Shown: in pieces, positions 51,652 through 60,925 of the stretch
Position numbering within the stretch: the first letter of the stretch is position 1
Layout: each line of letters starts with the position of its first letter
NCBI GenBank assembly: GCA_902534735.1
Contig: CACARD010000004.1
Coordinates: forward strand, 35,236-99,235
DNA: 64,000 nucleotides
Origin: an uncultured Pelagibacteraceae bacterium
GTDB taxonomy: Bacteria > Pseudomonadota > Alphaproteobacteria > Pelagibacterales > Pelagibacteraceae
Reading direction: 5' to 3'
The notes under the pieces: generated by a model
Databases searched by the model: none
Seen by the model: the letters and a program-made list of their open reading frames with translations, nothing else
Told to the model about the DNA's origin: nothing
Translations under genes and position numbers: made by a program

Positions 51652-51874
51652 TTTTTTTTTTTATTTTTTTTTCAGCAATTTTTTTTTCTAATTTTTCAAT
51701 TCTTTTATTTAATATATCGATTTCATCTTTACTGACTAAATTCATTTTAAGGATAATTTCTTCTTTTTTTGATCGTAAAATATTTACGACTTCATCACTA
51801 AAATCTTTGTAATTGACCAATCCTTCTTCCAAAAATTTTGCAAATTTATCAAATACGAATCTTGATTTTGACAT
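51632..51874 (-). CDS. ubiK: UbiK-family (BMFP/DUF526) small protein
   Basis: An 80-residue protein. An amphipathic N-terminal part (FDKFAKFLEEGL) is followed by a coiled coil whose core VSKDEIDILNKRIEKLEKKIAE (about 47-68) matches the V-REEFd-----L-r-r-kl--LE pattern of the BMFP family, then a Lys-rich tail. In E. coli UbiK is an accessory factor for ubiquinone synthesis. No other ubi genes are present here, so the family call rests on length and the coiled-coil pattern. It overlaps the kinase gene end by 20 bp and has its start 48 bp from the divergent lgt. Confidence 0.7.
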   Translation of the reverse strand: MSKSRFVFDKFAKFLEEGLVNYKDFSDEVVNILRSKKEEIILKMNLVSKDEIDILNKRIEKLEKKIAEKKIKKKTKRAKK

Positions 51875-51922
51875 AATAATTTCTTATCAAAGTTTAGGTA
51901 ATATTTATAATATTACAATTAA

Positions 51923-52699
51923 ATGTTTATTAATAATTTTGACCCAGTCGCTTTTGAGATCTTTTCATTAGAAATTAGATGGTATTCCTTGTCTTATATA
52001 TTTGGCTTAGTATTTGGTTGGTATTTTGCAAAAAACAAACTAATCAAAGATAGCGCTCAAAAAGAATATTTTGACGATTATGTAACTTATTTGATCATGA
52101 GTATCATCCTTGGTGGAAGACTTGGATATGTTATTATTTATGACCCAATTTATTTTATTAGTAATCCAGTTGAGATTATAAAAATATGGCAAGGGGGAAT
52201 GTCTTTTCACGGTGCACTAATTGGAATTATTATAGGAACTCATTTATTCTGCAAAAATAAAAATCAAAATATTTTTAGTTATTTAGATGTGGTTGCTGTT
52301 TGTTCTCCTATAGGAATTTTTTTAGGAAGAATATCAAATTTCATAAACTCAGAACTTTATGGCATAGAAACAAATGTACCATGGTCGGTAAAGTTTATAA
52401 AAATTGATGATTTAAATCGACATCCCTCACAAATTTATGAAGCAATTTTTGAGGGAGTTGTTCTATTTATTATTCTAAGAATGTTGTTTAGTAGATTAAG
52501 GAAAACACCTGGTATTATTTCAGGTTATTTTTTAATTCTATACTCATTTTTTAGATTTGTTATCGAGTTCTTCAGAGAACCAGATCAACAACTAGGTTAT
52601 TTATTTTTCAATTTGAGTATGGGGCAAATAATAAGTTGTATAGCACTATCCTGCGGATTAATTATCATCTATTATAAAAATGCTAATAGGACACAATAA
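51923..52699 (+). CDS. lgt: Prolipoprotein diacylglyceryl transferase
   Basis: Integral membrane enzyme that attaches diacylglycerol to the lipobox cysteine of lipoproteins such as BamD in this window. It is 258 residues, with about seven helices. Family segments are GGRLGYVIIY (about 61-70), the MSFHGALIG motif (about 94-102), GRISNFINSELYG (about 137-149) and RHPSQIYEA (about 167-175). ATG start. The midA gene overlaps the 3' end by 20 bp, and the order lgt-midA-pgeF is common in alphaproteobacteria. Confidence 0.95.
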   Translation: MFINNFDPVAFEIFSLEIRWYSLSYIFGLVFGWYFAKNKLIKDSAQKEYFDDYVTYLIMSIILGGRLGYVIIYDPIYFISNPVEIIKIWQGGMSFHGALIGIIIGTHLFCKNKNQNIFSYLDVVAVCSPIGIFLGRISNFINSELYGIETNVPWSVKFIKIDDLNRHPSQIYEAIFEGVVLFIILRMLFSRLRKTPGIISGYFLILYSFFRFVIEFFREPDQQLGYLFFNLSMGQIISCIALSCGLIIIYYKNANRTQ

Positions 52700-53720
52700 A
52701 AAAATCTCATTGGATAGATTTATTTACAAATCTTTGTATGACAAAGATAATGGTTATTATATTAAAAAAAATCCTTTTGGAAAAAAAGGTGATTTTATAA
52801 CATCTCCAAATATTTCTGTTCTTTTTTCAGAAATGATATCTATTTGGTTAATTTCATTTTGGGAGAATTTAAAAAAACCGAAAAAAATTAATATTATAGA
52901 ACTGGGAGCAGGCAACGGTGAGATGATGTCACAAATTATAAAAACTTTAAATAATTTTAGTGAAATTAATTTATCTGCAAATTTTTTAATTTTAGAAAAA
53001 AGTCCATTACTGATAAAAATTCAGAAGGATAAAATAGACAAAAAAAAAGTAAATTGGATTAAAAATTTAAAAGAAATTCCAAAGGCTCCAACAATATTCT
53101 TGGCTAATGAGTTTTTTGATGCTTTTCCTATCAAGCAGTTTTTAAAAAAAAGCAATAATTGGTATGAAAAATATGTAGCATATAAAAAAAATAAGTTTGA
53201 AGTTTGTGATCAAAAAGTGTCATCAAAAAAAATTGAGAAATATTTAGGTAAAGATATAAAAAAAGAAAAATTTATTGAATATTCACCTTCAGCAATGAAA
53301 TTTGTTAACGAAATAGCGAATTTTATTTTTAAAAATAATGGTGGTTTATTAATGATAGACTATGGTTTTACCAAAGGAAAAATGAAAAATACATTGCAAA
53401 GTGTTGAGAAGCATAGAAAAATTAGTTTTTTAGAAAATCCTTATAATTCAGATATTACTCATTTAATAAATTTTAAAATGTACAAGAAAGAGTTTGCAAA
53501 TTCTAATTTGAAATCTTTAATAACTACCCAAGGTAATTTCTTAATTAAATTAGGAATATTAAAAAGAGCTGAGATAATAAGTAAAAATTTACAATTTAGT
53601 AAAAAAGCTGAAATATTTTATAGAATAAAAAGATTAATTGATGCAAAATATATGGGCTCCTTGTTTAAAGTATTATTTGTAAGCAAATCCAGAAATAATT
53701 TTAATTTGGGTTTTAAGTGA
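52680..53720 (+). CDS. midA: MidA/NDUFAF7-family SAM-dependent methyltransferase
   Basis: A 346-residue class I methyltransferase-like protein (DUF185). It has the family N-terminus with YYIKKNPFGKKGDFITSPNISVLFSEM (about 26-52), the SAM motif ELGAGNG (74-80), ANEFFDAFPIKQF (about 140-152) and IDYGF (about 222-226). The mitochondrial relative NDUFAF7 methylates an arginine of a complex I subunit, so a similar role is plausible in this respiring bacterium. Translationally coupled to lgt before it and pgeF after it (GTGA overlap). Confidence 0.88.
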   Translation: MLIGHNKKISLDRFIYKSLYDKDNGYYIKKNPFGKKGDFITSPNISVLFSEMISIWLISFWENLKKPKKINIIELGAGNGEMMSQIIKTLNNFSEINLSANFLILEKSPLLIKIQKDKIDKKKVNWIKNLKEIPKAPTIFLANEFFDAFPIKQFLKKSNNWYEKYVAYKKNKFEVCDQKVSSKKIEKYLGKDIKKEKFIEYSPSAMKFVNEIANFIFKNNGGLLMIDYGFTKGKMKNTLQSVEKHRKISFLENPYNSDITHLINFKMYKKEFANSNLKSLITTQGNFLIKLGILKRAEIISKNLQFSKKAEIFYRIKRLIDAKYMGSLFKVLFVSKSRNNFNLGFK

Positions 53721-54469
53721 TTAAGTCAAAAATTTTTAGAGATCAAAAATCCATTTCACATTATTTTTTTAATAGATTAGGTGGCACCTCAAAAGGAATC
53801 TACAAAAGTTTAAATTGCGGAAAGGGTTCAAAAGATAAATTTGCTAATATAAGTAAAAATTTAAAAATAGTTTCAAAAAAAATAGGCTGCACAAGTAGAA
53901 ATCTAGTTTCTCTTAATCAAATTCATAGTAACAAAGTTTATAAAATAAGTGGTATTCCAAAAAGAAGATTGACTGGAGACGCGATGATTACAAATAAGCG
54001 AAATATTGCGATTAGTATACTCACTGCAGATTGTGCACCAATTCTTATTATAGAAAATAAGCAAAAATTTGTTGGTGCAATACATGCTGGGTGGAAAGGT
54101 GCTTTTAAGGGAATAGTAAAAAAAACAATTCAGCTTTTAAAAAAAAATGGATGTTCAGAGAAAGATATGATTGCTTGCATTGGACCATGTATAAAAAAAA
54201 ATAGTTATGAAGTAAAAAATGATTTTTTTAAATTGTTTAAGGAAAAAAATAAAAAAAATGTGAATTTCTTCACATTTAAAAGGAAAAAAATTTATTTTGA
54301 TTTAAGCGAATATATAAAATCTCAATTTTACGAAAATGGAGTTAAAAAAATAGATATAATAAGAAAGGATACCTATGCTATAGAAAATAACTTTTTTAGT
54401 TCTAGGAGATCAAAAAAAAATAAGCATAACGATTATGGTAGAAATATTTCTGCAATTATGATTAAATAG
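53717..54469 (+). CDS. pgeF: PgeF/YlmD multicopper-type purine nucleoside phosphorylase
   Basis: A 250-residue protein of the laccase-domain family, once called polyphenol oxidase. Zinc or copper ligands are H70 (LNQIH), C106 (TADCAP) and H123 (AIHAGWKG). Family members have been shown to act as adenosine deaminase/purine phosphorylase or as peptidoglycan editing factors, so more than one role is possible. The start is GTG 53717, which overlaps the midA stop as GTGA. It is 10 bp before prs, so the two may be expressed together. Confidence 0.9.
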   Translation: MIKSKIFRDQKSISHYFFNRLGGTSKGIYKSLNCGKGSKDKFANISKNLKIVSKKIGCTSRNLVSLNQIHSNKVYKISGIPKRRLTGDAMITNKRNIAISILTADCAPILIIENKQKFVGAIHAGWKGAFKGIVKKTIQLLKKNGCSEKDMIACIGPCIKKNSYEVKNDFFKLFKEKNKKNVNFFTFKRKKIYFDLSEYIKSQFYENGVKKIDIIRKDTYAIENNFFSSRRSKKNKHNDYGRNISAIMIK

Positions 54470-54479
54470 GATATCTCGG

Positions 54480-55412
54480 ATGAAAATTCTCACAGGAAAC
54501 AGTAATAAACATCTTAGTCAAAAAATATCTAAATTTTTAAAAAATAGACTAGTGAATTCAAACATAAGAAAATTTGCAGACGGAGAAATCTATATAGAAA
54601 TTAATGAAAATATTAGAGGCAATAGTATTTTTTTAATTCAATCCGTTTCATCTCCTGCAAATGACAATTTAATGGAATTACTACTATCGATTGATGCTTT
54701 AAAAAGATCATCGGCCAAAAACATAACTGCTGTGATCCCATATTTTGGATATGCAAGACAAGATAGAAAAGTGGTTCCTAGAACATCTATATCTGCAAAA
54801 CTTGTGTCTAACCTTATTGCAAAAGCAGGAGCAGATAGAGTCGTTACAGTTGATTTACATTCTGGACAAATTCAAGGATTTTTTGATATTCCAGTAGATA
54901 ACTTATTTGCAACTCCAATATTTGCTAGACATATAAAAAAGAAATTAAAAAAAAATAATATAATCTGTGTTGCACCGGATGTCGGTGGTACTGCAAGAGC
55001 AAGAGCTTTAGGAAAATTGTTAAATGTAGATTTAGCAATAGTAGATAAAAGAAGACCTTCTCCTGGAAAGTCAGAAGTAATGAATGTAATTGGAAATGTT
55101 AAAAATAAAACTTGTATATTAGTTGATGATATAATCGACTCTGGTGGAACAATTGTAAATGCAGCTTCTGAACTAAAAAAAAGAGGAGCTAAAGATGTTC
55201 ATGTGTATGTAACACACGGCGTATTAAGTGGTAATGCTGTTGAAAAAATTAAGAAATCTTCGATAAAAAATTTAGTTGTAACTGATACAATAGATAATTC
55301 TATGAAAGTTAAAAAAGCTAAGAATATTGAGGTATTAACAATCTCTAATTTGGTTGGAGAAGCTATTAAAAGAATATCAAATTCTACCTCTGTATCAGAT
55401 CTATTTAAATAA
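54480..55412 (+). CDS. prs: Ribose-phosphate pyrophosphokinase
   Basis: Makes PRPP for purine, pyrimidine, His and Trp synthesis. It is 310 residues. Landmarks are the N-terminal FADGEIYIEI, the catalytic flexible region YGYARQDRK (here YFGYARQDRK, about 88-97), DLHSGQIQGFF (about 125-135), PDVGGTARA-A, KRRPSPG and the PRPP loop ILVDDIIDSGGT (about 212-223). ATG start. rplY follows after 45 bp, as in many bacteria. Confidence 0.97.
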   Translation: MKILTGNSNKHLSQKISKFLKNRLVNSNIRKFADGEIYIEINENIRGNSIFLIQSVSSPANDNLMELLLSIDALKRSSAKNITAVIPYFGYARQDRKVVPRTSISAKLVSNLIAKAGADRVVTVDLHSGQIQGFFDIPVDNLFATPIFARHIKKKLKKNNIICVAPDVGGTARARALGKLLNVDLAIVDKRRPSPGKSEVMNVIGNVKNKTCILVDDIIDSGGTIVNAASELKKRGAKDVHVYVTHGVLSGNAVEKIKKSSIKNLVVTDTIDNSMKVKKAKNIEVLTISNLVGEAIKRISNSTSVSDLFK

Positions 55413-55457
55413 TTTACTTGTAAAATTTAGTTTCATAAGTTAAAAACCCGACACTTT

Positions 55458-56174
55458 ATGAGTTTATTAGCAGCCACAATAAGAGAAACAAAAACTAAGG
55501 GTGAAGTTAAATCTCTTAGAACTAAAGGTATGGTTCCAGGAATAATTTATGGAGGAGAGGAGCCAAATCAAAAAATCTCTGTCTCTGTTAAAGAAGTAAA
55601 AAATTTATTAAATAAAGAAAATATTTTATCAAATATTATTTCAATTAATATTGATGGGAAAGAACAAAAAGTTTTACCAAGAGTTATTGATTTTGATACA
55701 GTTACAGATGAGCCTATACATTTAGATTTTTTAAGAATTGTTAAAGGTGCAAAAGTAATTTTAGAAATTCCTGTTAAGTTTATAAACCATGAATTATCAC
55801 CAGGATTAAAAAGAGGTGGAGTTTTGAATATAGTAAGACGAAAAGTTGAATTAAGATGTCCTACAGAAAACATACCAACAGAGTTAGTTGTAGATTTAAA
55901 TAACTTAGATATTGGAGCAAGTATTAAAATATCTTTTATAAATTTACCTGAAAATGTAACACCTACAATTCAAGGAAGAGACTTTGTAATCGCAACCGTC
56001 GCAGCACCAACGGTTGTTAAAGAGCCTGAAAAACCAGCAGAAGCTGAGGGAGAAGGTGGAGAAGCTGCAGAGGCAGCTGCGGATGGAGATGCTAAACCTG
56101 AAGAAGGTGCAGAAAAAGCTGCAGATGGCGATAAAGGAAAAGAAGAAGGAAAAGCTCCAGCAGAAAAAAAATAA
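55458..56174 (+). CDS. rplY: 50S ribosomal protein L25/CTC
   Basis: 5S rRNA-binding ribosomal protein, 238 residues. The L25 domain spans about 1-92 (RTKGMVPGIIYGGEEPN and LPRVIDFDTVTDEPIHLDFLRI). The TL5/CTC beta domain spans about 95-185 (FINHELSPGLKRGGVLNIVRRKVELRCPTE). The last about 50 residues form a low-complexity Ala/Glu/Lys/Gly tail whose codons are visibly richer in G and C than the surroundings (56036-56165). The prs-rplY-pth-ychF order is widespread. L25 proteins with acidic C-terminal tails occur in other bacteria too; their role is unclear. Confidence 0.94.
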   Translation: MSLLAATIRETKTKGEVKSLRTKGMVPGIIYGGEEPNQKISVSVKEVKNLLNKENILSNIISINIDGKEQKVLPRVIDFDTVTDEPIHLDFLRIVKGAKVILEIPVKFINHELSPGLKRGGVLNIVRRKVELRCPTENIPTELVVDLNNLDIGASIKISFINLPENVTPTIQGRDFVIATVAAPTVVKEPEKPAEAEGEGGEAAEAAADGDAKPEEGAEKAADGDKGKEEGKAPAEKK

Positions 56175-56202
56175 TAATCTGTGAAAATAATAATAAAATA
56201 AA

Positions 56203-56763
56203 ATGTTGTTACTCGTAGGTTTGGGCAATCCAACCCCAAACAGTCATAATAATAGACATAATATAGGTTTTAAAGTTGTAGATGCGATAAATCAAAAATT
56301 TGGTCTTTCAAAGCAAAAGCCAAAATTTAAGGGTTTACTTACAACAGGTAATATCGGGGAAAAGAAAATTTATGCTATCAAACCTCTGACTTTCATGAAC
56401 AACTCAGGAATATGTATCAGAGAATTGCTTGAATATTTCAAAATAGATGCAGAGGATGTGATTGTTTTTCATGATGATCTAGATGTAGAATTTGGAAAAA
56501 TAAAGGCAAAATTTGGTGGATCAAGTGCAGGTCACAATGGAGTTGCCTCAATTGATAAATTTATTGGAAAAGACTATTCAAGAGTGAGGATTGGGATTGG
56601 AAAGCCAGAGAATAAAATGTCTGTATCAGATTTTGTTTTAAATGATTTTTCTGATGATGAACAAGAACACTTAGAAAAAATTACTCACAATATAATAGAC
56701 TCTATTGCTATTTTGATAGATAAAAAATTAGATTTATTCTCAAGCAAAGTTAACAATAATTAA
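56203..56763 (+). CDS. pth: Peptidyl-tRNA hydrolase
   Basis: Recycles peptidyl-tRNA released from ribosomes. It is 186 residues. The N-terminus GLGNPTPNSHNNRHNIGF contains catalytic H19. Asn at FMNNSG and the DDLDVEFGKIKAKFGGSSAGHNGVASID segment (about 88-115) are intact. ATG start 28 bp after rplY. ychF begins directly at the stop (TAAATG). Family length is normal. Confidence 0.96.
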   Translation: MLLLVGLGNPTPNSHNNRHNIGFKVVDAINQKFGLSKQKPKFKGLLTTGNIGEKKIYAIKPLTFMNNSGICIRELLEYFKIDAEDVIVFHDDLDVEFGKIKAKFGGSSAGHNGVASIDKFIGKDYSRVRIGIGKPENKMSVSDFVLNDFSDDEQEHLEKITHNIIDSIAILIDKKLDLFSSKVNNN

Positions 56764-57837
56764 ATGGGTTTTAAGTGTGGTATAGTTGGTTTACCAAATG
56801 TCGGTAAATCTACTTTATTTAATGCACTTACAAATTCAAGTAAAGCTCAAGCAGCAAATTTTCCTTTCTGTACGATAGATCCAAATATAGGCGTAGTTCC
56901 TGTACCAGATTATAGGTTAGATGAATTGGTTAAAATTTCAAATTCTAAAAAAAAAATAAATACTACAATATCTTTTGTTGATATAGCAGGATTAGTCGAA
57001 GGAGCCTCTAAAGGTGAAGGATTGGGTAATAAATTCTTATCCCATATAAGAGAAGTAGATGCTGTTATTCATTTAATTAGATGTTTTGACTCAGATGATA
57101 TTCAAAATGTAAATCCAACAGTTGATCCTATTAGAGATTTAGAAATAATTGAAACGGAAATGTCTTTAGCAGATTTGGAATCTATTCAAAAAAGACTAGA
57201 TAAGAAAAATAAAAAAAATAATGACGAAAATCAAAACCAAATTCTAGAAAGAGCTCAGAATTTAATTAATGATAATGATGATATAAATAAATTATACGAA
57301 GAATTTGATAAAAAGGATGTTAAATTATCAGGATTATTGTCAATAAAACCTAAATTGTATGTTTGTAATGTTGATGAAAATAGCATTGATAAAGGCAACG
57401 ATTATACAAAAAGTTTTATTGAAAAATATGGTTCTAAAAACACTCTAACTATTTCAGCTGAAATAGAAAATCAATTAAATGAACTTGAAAATGAAGAAAG
57501 AAAAAAGTATATGAAAATGATCAACGTAGATGATACTGGATTAAATTTATTAATCAAAAAAGGATATGAACTTTTATCTTTAGAGACGTTTTTTACTTCA
57601 GGAGTTGAGGAGACAAGGGCTTGGACAATTAACAAAAATTGCATGGCGCCTCAAGCAGCAGGTATAATTCATACAGATTTTGAAAAAGGTTTTATAAGAG
57701 CAGAAACTGTGTCTTATCAAGATTTCATTGGTAGTGGTGGTTGGTTAAAATCAAGAGAAAACGGCAAAATGAGATTAGAAGGTAAAGATTATATCGTTAA
57801 AGATGGAGATGTTCTAAACTTTAGGTTCAACACGTGA
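56764..57837 (+). CDS. ychF: Redox-regulated ATPase YchF (OLA1)
   Basis: Obg-like ATPase, 357 residues. It has P-loop GLPNVGKST (9-17), switch region FVDIAGLVEGASKGEGLGNKFL (about 71-92) and the C-terminal TGS domain (FFTSGVEETRAWTI, about 277-290, and GWLKSRENGKMRLEGKDYIVKDGDV near the end). The nucleotide-specificity motif NVDE (about 201-204) is the YchF type, which prefers ATP. The gene starts immediately after pth. The 3' end overlaps the convergent petC by 24 bp, the longest antisense overlap of genuine genes seen here. Confidence 0.96.
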   Translation: MGFKCGIVGLPNVGKSTLFNALTNSSKAQAANFPFCTIDPNIGVVPVPDYRLDELVKISNSKKKINTTISFVDIAGLVEGASKGEGLGNKFLSHIREVDAVIHLIRCFDSDDIQNVNPTVDPIRDLEIIETEMSLADLESIQKRLDKKNKKNNDENQNQILERAQNLINDNDDINKLYEEFDKKDVKLSGLLSIKPKLYVCNVDENSIDKGNDYTKSFIEKYGSKNTLTISAEIENQLNELENEERKKYMKMINVDDTGLNLLIKKGYELLSLETFFTSGVEETRAWTINKNCMAPQAAGIIHTDFEKGFIRAETVSYQDFIGSGGWLKSRENGKMRLEGKDYIVKDGDVLNFRFNT

Positions 57838-58596
57838 CCATATCTTCTTCATTGTAAAATAAACCAATACAGTCAATATTATCAAATAAGCTATAACTCT
57901 AAATCCTGTTTTATGTCTTTGCTCTAAATGTGGTTCCGCTGACCACATCAGAAAATTTGTAACATCTTTAGACATTTGCTCAGCGGTAGCTTTTGTTCCA
58001 TCTGTATACTCAATTAAATCATCAGATAAAGGAGCTGGCATTTTAATTTTATTACCATACATATACTTGTTATAATAAACACCATCATCAAGTTCTACAC
58101 CCTCTGGTGGTTCAGAATATCCTAACAGTAAGGAATAAATATAATCTGCTCCGCCCTTTCTTGCCTTAACTAGAACAGACATATCTGGTGGATAAGCACC
58201 CCCATTAGCAGCTTTAGCTTCTTGCTCATTAGCATATGGCATCACAAATTTATCAGACAATTTGGCCGGTCTTACAAACATTTCTCCAGTGCTGTCAGGA
58301 CCATCTGTTACCTCAAAACTTGCAGCTATTGCTTTAGCCTCTGCTTCAGAAAATTCTGGTCCACCCTTTTCTGCCAAATTTCTATAGGTTAAATATTTCA
58401 TAGAATGGCAAGATGCACATACTTCTGTATATACTTGATAACCCCTTTGAAGTGATGCTCTATCAAATTTTCCAAAGAGACCTTTGAAAGTCCATTTAGT
58501 CTGTAAAAAAGGAGGTGATTTTTCAGCAGAGTTAGATGAATTTAGTACTATAACTGAGAATATTAATACAAAAAAAATATTTTTTAACTTTCTCAC
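57814..58596 (-). CDS. petC: Cytochrome c1 of the bc1 complex
   Basis: Haem c subunit of respiratory complex III, 260 residues. A signal peptide (about 1-24) is followed by heme-binding CASCH (C60, C63, H64). A methionine ligand candidate is in [11 protein letters not shown] (about 185). The C-terminal transmembrane helix (about 229-248) anchors it. Start codon GTG 58596, overlapping the petB stop as GTGA. Third gene of petABC. The stop lies inside the end of ychF on the other strand. Confidence 0.95.
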   Translation of the reverse strand: MRKLKNIFFVLIFSVIVLNSSNSAEKSPPFLQTKWTFKGLFGKFDRASLQRGYQVYTEVCASCHSMKYLTYRNLAEKGGPEFSEAEAKAIAASFEVTDGPDSTGEMFVRPAKLSDKFVMPYANEQEAKAANGGAYPPDMSVLVKARKGGADYIYSLLLGYSEPPEGVELDDGVYYNKYMYGNKIKMPAPLSDDLIEYTDGTKATAEQMSKDVTNFLMWSAEPHLEQRHKTGFRVIAYLIILTVLVYFTMKKIWSRVEPKV

Positions 58597-59864
58597 TTTA
58601 TTGTTTTTTCTATTTTTTCATCACTCCTTGCTGCAGCTAAATTTGGCGAGCCTCCTAAAACTGGCTCGGTAATACTCAAAGGCAGCGGGGTAGTTTTTTC
58701 TTTCCATCCTAAAACTGGAAGAATAATTAAAAAATGCGCAAAGTAATACGCTGTAGCAACTCTTGCAATTAACAAGTACAATCCTTCAGCTGGCATCGCC
58801 CCTACATATCCTAGAATTAAAACATCAGCTACCAAGATCCAGTAGAACTGTCTAAATAACGGTCTGAAAACTGCCGATCTAACTTTTGACGTATCCAACC
58901 ATGGTAAAGCAGCTAAAATTAAAATAGCTGATAACATAGCAACAACACCCATAAGTTTGTCAGGAACAGATCTTAAGATCGCATAAAAAGGTAATAAGTA
59001 CCACTCAGGAACTATATGAGCAGGAGTTACAAGTGGATCCGCCTCGATATAATTATCAGCATGTCCTAAAATATTTGGCTGATAAAATACAAACATCGCA
59101 AAAATAATACAAAACATTAATAACGCAAAAGCATCTTTAATCACGATGTATGGATGAAACGGAACCGTATCTTTAGAAGGCTTTTTAATATCAATACCAA
59201 CTGGATTGTTATTTCCAGGAACATGTAATGCCCATATGTGAAGTACTACAAGCCCTAGTATTAAAAACGGTATCAAGTAATGCAAAGTAAAAAATCTTGT
59301 TAAAGTTGGATTGTCAACTGAGTAACCACCCCATAACCAAGTTGTTATACTCTCTCCCACAAGTGGTATTGCACTAAATAAATTTGTTATTACTGTTGCT
59401 CCCCAAAAACTCATTTGTCCCCAAGGAAGAACATATCCCATAAAAGCAGCTGCCATCATCAGAAGATAAATTATAATTCCAAGTATCCAAATTATTTCTC
59501 TAGGAGATTTATATGATCCGTAAAATAAAGATCTAAAAATATGAATATAAACTGCAAGGAAAAACATAGAAGCACCATTTGCGTGAACATATCTTAACAA
59601 CCATCCATAATTCACATCTCTCATTATATGTTCGACACTACTGAATGCCATATCTGCATGAGCAATGTAGTGCATAGCCAAAACTAATCCTGTAACTATT
59701 TGGGTAATTAAGCAAAAAGTTAATATCCCACCAAAAGTCCACCAGTAATTTAAATTTTTTGGTGTAGGGTAATCTGTTAAGTGATTTGCCAATGTAAGCA
59801 AAGGCAATCTATCATTAAACCATTTACCAAACTTTGAACTAGGTGTGTATTCGTGATCACTCAT
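58593..59864 (-). CDS. petB: Cytochrome b of the bc1 complex
   Basis: Membrane core of complex III with two b hemes and both quinone sites, 423 residues. About eight helices. Features seen are [10 protein letters not shown] and [33 protein letters not shown] with the heme ligand histidines in helices B and D, the Qo-site [13 protein letters not shown] (about 281-293) and [19 protein letters not shown] (about 143-161). ATG start 2 bp after petA. The C-terminal tail of about 25 residues is charged. Full-length bacterial bc1 type, not the split b6f form. Confidence 0.97.
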   Translation of the reverse strand: MSDHEYTPSSKFGKWFNDRLPLLTLANHLTDYPTPKNLNYWWTFGGILTFCLITQIVTGLVLAMHYIAHADMAFSSVEHIMRDVNYGWLLRYVHANGASMFFLAVYIHIFRSLFYGSYKSPREIIWILGIIIYLLMMAAAFMGYVLPWGQMSFWGATVITNLFSAIPLVGESITTWLWGGYSVDNPTLTRFFTLHYLIPFLILGLVVLHIWALHVPGNNNPVGIDIKKPSKDTVPFHPYIVIKDAFALLMFCIIFAMFVFYQPNILGHADNYIEADPLVTPAHIVPEWYLLPFYAILRSVPDKLMGVVAMLSAILILAALPWLDTSKVRSAVFRPLFRQFYWILVADVLILGYVGAMPAEGLYLLIARVATAYYFAHFLIILPVLGWKEKTTPLPLSITEPVLGGSPNLAAARSDEKIEKTIK

Positions 59865-59866
59865 AT

Positions 59867-60388
59867 TTATCCAATCTTAATCGTGTTAGTATTTACAAAT
59901 TCGTATTTAGGTATCTCCATATTAGTTGGAGCTGGTCCTTTTCTAATTCTACCAGATGTATCATAATGAGAACCATGGCAAGGACAAAACCAACCATCAT
60001 AATCACCTTTATCTGTTAATGGAACACATCCTAGATGAGTACAAATCCCAAGCATCACTAACCATTCAGGATTCTTTGCTCTATCTTCATCTTTTTCAGG
60101 ATGCTTAAGATCATTGATGTCAACTGCTCTCGCTTTTTTAATTTCATCATCCGTTCTTCTCTTTATAAAAACAGGTTTACCTCTCCAAAGAACCGTTAAA
60201 GATTGTCCTGGTTGCATTGAACTTACATCTACTTCTGTGCTTGCTAATGCTTTTACAGAGGCATCTGGGTTCATTTGATCGACTAATGGCCAAACAGCAG
60301 CACCTACTCCAACTGCACCTGCTGCGGCAGTAGCAGTAAACAAGAAATCTCTTCTGTTGGTCTTTTTTTCGTCTTTTTGATCTGACAT
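59867..60388 (-). CDS. petA: Rieske iron-sulfur subunit of the bc1 complex
   Basis: 2Fe-2S subunit of complex III, 173 residues. The N-terminus has a twin-arginine-type signal anchor ([14 protein letters not shown], from 11) and one membrane helix (about 16-37). Cluster ligands are C116 and H118 (CTHLGC) and C135 and H138 (CPCHG). C121 and C137 form the stabilising disulfide. First gene of petABC. Its start is 60 bp from the divergent trmL start. ATG start. Confidence 0.96.
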   Translation of the reverse strand: MSDQKDEKKTNRRDFLFTATAAAGAVGVGAAVWPLVDQMNPDASVKALASTEVDVSSMQPGQSLTVLWRGKPVFIKRRTDDEIKKARAVDINDLKHPEKDEDRAKNPEWLVMLGICTHLGCVPLTDKGDYDGWFCPCHGSHYDTSGRIRKGPAPTNMEIPKYEFVNTNTIKIG

Positions 60389-60448
60389 CTTTAATATTTT
60401 ATAACTTTGGTAATATATGATTTCATATAATAAAAAAGAGATATTTCT

Positions 60449-60925
60449 ATGGTAACAATGACACAGAAACCTTTAAAACACGGTCTAAAAGTAGCTCTAT
60501 ATCAGCCGGATATTCCTCAAAATACAGCTTCAATTATTCGAACTTGTTCTTGCCTAGGTGCTAGTTTAGAAATCATTGAACCTTGTGGGTTTTTATTTAG
60601 CGATAAAAGGTTCAAGAGAGTTGTTATGGATTATTTAGATTACAGTGAAATTAAATTTTACAAGAGCTCTAAAGAATTCTTTGATGAAAATAGAAAAAAT
60701 AGAGTAGTTTTAATGACGACAAAAGCTAGCAAAGTTTATACAAAGTTTAAATTTAAGCGTAATGATATATTGCTCTTTGGCAGAGAAAGTGCTGGTGTTC
60801 CAGAAGATGTACATTCTAAGGTTAATGAAAGAATTAAGATTCCAATGCTAAAAAATAAAAGATCGTTAAATATTTCAATATCAGTGGCCATAGGAGCTTC
60901 AGAATTTATAAGACAGTTAGGTTAA
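60449..60925 (+). CDS. trmL: tRNA (cytidine(34)-2'-O)-methyltransferase TrmL
   Basis: SPOUT methyltransferase of 158 residues that modifies the wobble base of two tRNA-Leu species. Segments seen are [17 protein letters not shown] (18-34, with N25 and R31), the SAM knot [11 protein letters not shown] (109-119) and [15 protein letters not shown] (139-153). ATG 60449 is the first start; ATG 60458 is also in frame. A -10-like TATAAT lies at 60426-60431. hemF starts immediately after the stop (TAAATGG). Confidence 0.93.
   Translation: MVTMTQKPLKHGLKVALYQPDIPQNTASIIRTCSCLGASLEIIEPCGFLFSDKRFKRVVMDYLDYSEIKFYKSSKEFFDENRKNRVVLMTTKASKVYTKFKFKRNDILLFGRESAGVPEDVHSKVNERIKIPMLKNKRSLNISISVAIGASEFIRQLG

Noticed and set aside
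55944..56239. Two minus-strand open frames (94 and 89 codons) over the rplY tail
   Set aside because: They are mirror frames of the low-complexity Ala/Glu tail; composition (Phe/Ser/Cys or Ser/Ala runs) is that of an antisense shadow and no start context supports them.
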